From: Actinomycetes bacterium | GTDB lineage: Bacteria > Actinomycetota > Acidimicrobiia > Acidimicrobiales > RAAP-2 | DNA length: 64,000 bases | Assembly (NCBI GenBank): GCA_021791895.1 | Contig: JAJYVS010000011.1 | Location: 1-64,000, forward strand | Direction: 5' to 3' | Program-made: the position numbers and the translations under genes | Part shown: piece after piece, positions 61,585 to 64,000 of the stretch | Position numbering within the stretch: position 1 is the first letter of the stretch | Layout: every line of letters begins with the position of its first letter | The notes under the pieces: model-generated | What the model was told of the DNA's origin: nothing | Databases searched by the model: none | The model's input: the letters and a program-made list of their open reading frames with translations, nothing else

Positions 61585-62751
61585 TCAGGACACCCGGCGG
61601 GCGGCCGGCGACCCGTCGGCGAAGGCGTCCTCGTCCTCGGTCGAGTCGGTCAGGTTCTCGAACGCGATGACCCCCATCTCGGTGAACCGCTGGCGCAGCC
61701 AGCCGTCGGCCGCGTCCAGGAGCCCGAGCTTGCGCAGGTTGGGCACGATCCTCGAGAACAAGAGGATCTGGAAGTCGTCCTGGTTCGGGTCCTCGCGCGA
61801 GGCGATGGTGAGCACGTCGTTCCACGGGACGCCCATGCGGTCCCACACCTCTTGGGACCGGAGCCGGTCGCGCATGCGCACGGCCGCCTCGAAGGCGAAC
61901 TCCTGGCGCTCACGCAGCTCGGGCGCGGAGAGCTCCCCGTAGAGCTCCTGGAGGCTCAGTACCCCGAAGGCGACGTGGCGGGCCTCGTCGGCCATGACGT
62001 AGCGCAGCAGCTGCTTCAAGAGCGGCTCTTCTGAGATCTGGTGCATGAAGCCGAAGGCGGCCAGGGCCAGGCCCTCCACCATGATCTGCATGCCGAGGTA
62101 GGTCATGTCCCAGCGGGAGTCGGCGATGATGTCGTCGAGCAGGAGCCCGAGGTGGCCGTTCATCGGGTAGTGCCCGGACATCTTCTCGTCCAGGTAGCGG
62201 GAGAAGACCTCCACGTGACGGGCCTCGTCGACCACCTGGGTGGCCGCGTAGTACTTGGCGTCGATCCACGGCACGGTCTCGACGATCTTGGCCGTGCACA
62301 AAAGGGCGCCCTGCTCCCCGTGCATGAACTGGCTGAGGGTCCAGTTCTGGCTCTCGACGCCGAAGCGCACCCACTCCTTCTTGTCCCACTTCGCGAGCGA
62401 GGTGCCCTCGAGCATGGCGTCGCTCCACCCCATCTGCTCGGGGTTGGTGGCGAAGTTGGCCATGAGGGTCGCCTCCTGGTCGACCGGCGTGTCCCAGGGC
62501 AGGTCGGTCCGGGCGTTCCACTGCGCCGTCTTGGCCTTCTCGTAGAGCTTGTCCAGCTTCTCCAGCCGGCCCTTCTCGTAGTCCCAGGTGAACTCGGCAT
62601 CGCAGTGGTCGGTGACGTTGTGGTGGCCGCTCTCGTCCTCGTGCCCGATGAAGGACAAGATGGCCTCGAGGTCGTTCACATCGGCGCGTCCGATGATCTC
62701 CTCAGTGCTGCGCATGGCATCGGGTGCGGGACCCGATCCGGTCGTCTCCAT
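61585..62751 (-). CDS. ferritin-like diiron protein
   Basis: A 388-residue helical protein. ATG 62751 follows GGAGGA by four bases. The diiron ligand pattern of the ferritin/R2 fold is complete: Glu146 (MHGEQGA), Glu176-x-x-His179 (DEARHVEVF), Glu226 (MVEGLAL) and Glu256-x-x-His259 (DEARHVAFG). It is the size of an oxygenase or desaturase rather than an iron store. The substrate is unknown. It is 52 bases downstream of a tetR gene in the same transcript, so it is probably inducible. Confidence 0.85.
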   Translation of the reverse strand: METTGSGPAPDAMRSTEEIIGRADVNDLEAILSFIGHEDESGHHNVTDHCDAEFTWDYEKGRLEKLDKLYEKAKTAQWNARTDLPWDTPVDQEATLMANFATNPEQMGWSDAMLEGTSLAKWDKKEWVRFGVESQNWTLSQFMHGEQGALLCTAKIVETVPWIDAKYYAATQVVDEARHVEVFSRYLDEKMSGHYPMNGHLGLLLDDIIADSRWDMTYLGMQIMVEGLALAAFGFMHQISEEPLLKQLLRYVMADEARHVAFGVLSLQELYGELSAPELRERQEFAFEAAVRMRDRLRSQEVWDRMGVPWNDVLTIASREDPNQDDFQILLFSRIVPNLRKLGLLDAADGWLRQRFTEMGVIAFENLTDSTEDEDAFADGSPAARRVS

Positions 62752-62803
62752 GGGTTCCTCCGTTGGCTTGGTCTCTTCGGTCAAGTCGATCCCCTCCCGG
62801 TGC

Positions 62804-63508
62804 TCACCGGCGCGCCGCCTCGGGGACCGGGGCCCGCAGGGCCAGGATCCCGGGCAGCACGAAGCGGCCCACCAGGCCGGCCACGTCGTCGCGGTCGGTG
62901 ATCTCCACGGAGCCTCGGCCCGGAGCCGCCAGGTAGCTGAGGACGATGCGGGCCGCCCACTCGGCGGCCCGGGCCGCCTGGTCCGGCTCGAGCCAGCGGG
63001 CCAGGAACGGGGCGGCGAGCGTCGAGGCCACCGCCAGCACCCGTTCCATCCGGTCGAAGCACAGCTGCGAGAGGAGCACCCCGGGTTCGTGGGCCAAGAG
63101 GAACCCGATGGCCGCGTGCCCCCGCAGGCGGCGGGCGGCGCCCAGCATCCCGGCAACCAGGACCTCTTCTAGGTCCGAGGCTTCGCCCATGGCCACCGCC
63201 AGCTCGGAGAACAGGCGGGCCAGCTCGGTGTCGAGCGTGGCGGCGAAGATCGCGTCCCGCCCGCCAGGGAAGACCCGGTAGACGGTGGCCCGGGATAGGC
63301 CGGCCGCGGCGGCCACGTCCTCGAGGGTGGTCTTGGCCAGGCCCTGCCGGGCGAGGCAGGCCAACGTGGAGTCGACGATCCGGACCCGCTGGGAGGAGCG
63401 GTCGTCGGCTCCGAGGTGCCGGATGGCCGCCCGCGGCGCGCCGCCATCGGCGTCGTCGGCCGGCCAGGCCAGATCGGTGTCGCTCGAGGTCCCCGCAACC
63501 ACAGACAC
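62804..63508 (-). CDS. TetR-family regulator of the diiron protein
   Basis: A 234-residue regulator. After a ~38-residue polar N-terminal extension the DNA-binding domain shows RIVDSTLACLARQGLAKTTLEDVAAAAGLSRATVYRVFPGGRDAIF (about 43-88). The C-terminal domain is Ala/Leu-rich without a known ligand. The promoter directly upstream contains a perfect 27-bp palindrome, so it should repress itself and the diiron gene. Confidence 0.9.
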   Translation of the reverse strand: MSVVAGTSSDTDLAWPADDADGGAPRAAIRHLGADDRSSQRVRIVDSTLACLARQGLAKTTLEDVAAAAGLSRATVYRVFPGGRDAIFAATLDTELARLFSELAVAMGEASDLEEVLVAGMLGAARRLRGHAAIGFLLAHEPGVLLSQLCFDRMERVLAVASTLAAPFLARWLEPDQAARAAEWAARIVLSYLAAPGRGSVEITDRDDVAGLVGRFVLPGILALRAPVPEAARR

Positions 63509-63513
63509 GGCGC

Positions 63514-63547
63514 TGAAACGTTAGGGCGAAGAACGTTTCATTGTCAA
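63514..63547 (-). promoter_or_regulatory. promoter with perfect TetR-type operator
   Basis: On the minus strand TTGACA (63542-63547) and TAACGT (63518-63523) are 18 bases apart. TGAAACGTT (63514-63522) and AACGTTTCA (63532-63540) are exact reverse complements with a 9-base spacer, spanning the region between and over the -10. Confidence 0.75.
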
Positions 63548-63642
63548 CGCGTCGCGGGGCCGGGGGCACCGCCCCGACCAGGGAGGACGACCAGGGAGGA
63601 ACCACCAGTGCGCCGGGAGCAGCCGCTAGCTTGGTGTCTTTG

Positions 63643-64000
63643 ATGGCACGCTTCCGCGCCAACCGGGCCGACGACGGCCGGTTCGAGTCGGCCCCCTCGG
63701 GCGCCGAGCGGGAGCGCGACGAGCTTCGCGCCCTGGCGGCCGAGGTGGCGGGGGGCGCCCCCGAGCCGCTCGGGGTCTACGCCTTCTCGACCGCCGAGCC
63801 CGGCGCGGCCCTCCCCCGCCGTCTCGAGGAGCGGGTGTTCGCCGAGACACTCGGGGACGGCGCCAGGGCCGTGCTCGCCGAGGAGTTCGCCCCCTACGAC
63901 CACGCCACCGTCCTCCTGTGCGTGCTCGACCACCATCGCCGGCTCCCCGCGGCCATGGTGCGGCTCATCCTGCCGTCAAAGGTCGGGCTGAAGAGCCTCA
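63643..64000 (+). CDS. hypothetical protein, 3' end beyond window
   Basis: The frame opens at ATG 63643 and is uninterrupted to the window edge (119 codons seen). It is acidic and Ala/Glu-rich at first (GAERERDELRALAAEVAGG), then forms a mixed alpha/beta region (EFAPYDHATVLLCVLDHHRRLPAAMVRLILPS) ending in KVGLKSL. The alternation of a VRLILP strand with a following KSL motif recalls GNAT-type folds, but this is weak. It is divergent from the tetR-diiron operon. Confidence 0.7.
   Translation, partial: MARFRANRADDGRFESAPSGAERERDELRALAAEVAGGAPEPLGVYAFSTAEPGAALPRRLEERVFAETLGDGARAVLAEEFAPYDHATVLLCVLDHHRRLPAAMVRLILPSKVGLKSL

Overview
The window is high-GC chromosomal DNA of an actinomycete. Gene content and order (ftsK, miaB, miaA, dapF, hflX, lexA, a LysM protein, nrdR, dapA-rnj, plus relatives of Mycobacterium tuberculosis Rv2578c and Rv1355c) place it in Actinomycetota. 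The absence of mycobacterial hallmarks and the mix of environmental oxidoreductases suggest a deep lineage such as Acidimicrobiia; the class is an inference.

Layout. 1-5.8 kb is an accessory block of poorly recognised genes: a cut-off ORF, a zinc-ribbon membrane protein, a small protein, a frameshifted secreted protein joining cell-wall-binding repeats to a glutamic (G1) peptidase, and a large orphan lipoprotein. It ends beside the 3' end of a tRNA-Val gene, a usual island integration site. 6.2-24.9 kb is accessory metabolism: a zinc alcohol dehydrogenase, a DEDDh exonuclease, an Erm-like methylase, a TetR gene divergent from an acyl-CoA dehydrogenase/SDR/luciferase-like operon, a second SDR, a flavin reductase, a GlcD-like FAD oxidase, a phosphoesterase, and a translationally coupled trio (heme/flavin ferric-reductase-like protein, FMN-binding lipo/secreted protein, ApbE flavin transferase). 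25-27 kb holds two tiny overlapping genes next to tRNA-Cys, and a MerR regulator followed at once by a 20-residue, 8-cysteine peptide ORF not previously marked. 27.3-34 kb has glnD, an L,D-transpeptidase and a secreted beta-propeller operon.

34.3-50.6 kb is the conserved core. lexA is divergent from a LysM protein, with four SOS boxes between them; nrdR, a PIG-L deacetylase and dinB follow the LysM gene on the same strand. A ten-gene run ftsK-dacA-like-thrB-miaB-miaA-dapF-hflX-dapC-dapD-dapE is packed with 4-base overlaps and short gaps and couples DNA segregation, tRNA modification and the succinylase route to diaminopimelate/lysine. A radical-SAM gene divergent from ftsK has an SOS box exactly inside its promoter spacer.

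50.7-64 kb carries two cyclic-di-GMP type proteins (one catalytically degenerate), a three-part Rv1355c-like fusion (unassigned N domain, E1-like ThiF domain, nitroreductase domain), rnj and dapA, and a TetR-controlled ferritin-like diiron protein whose promoter contains a perfect 9-bp inverted repeat. No rRNA, CRISPR array or intact insertion sequence was seen.
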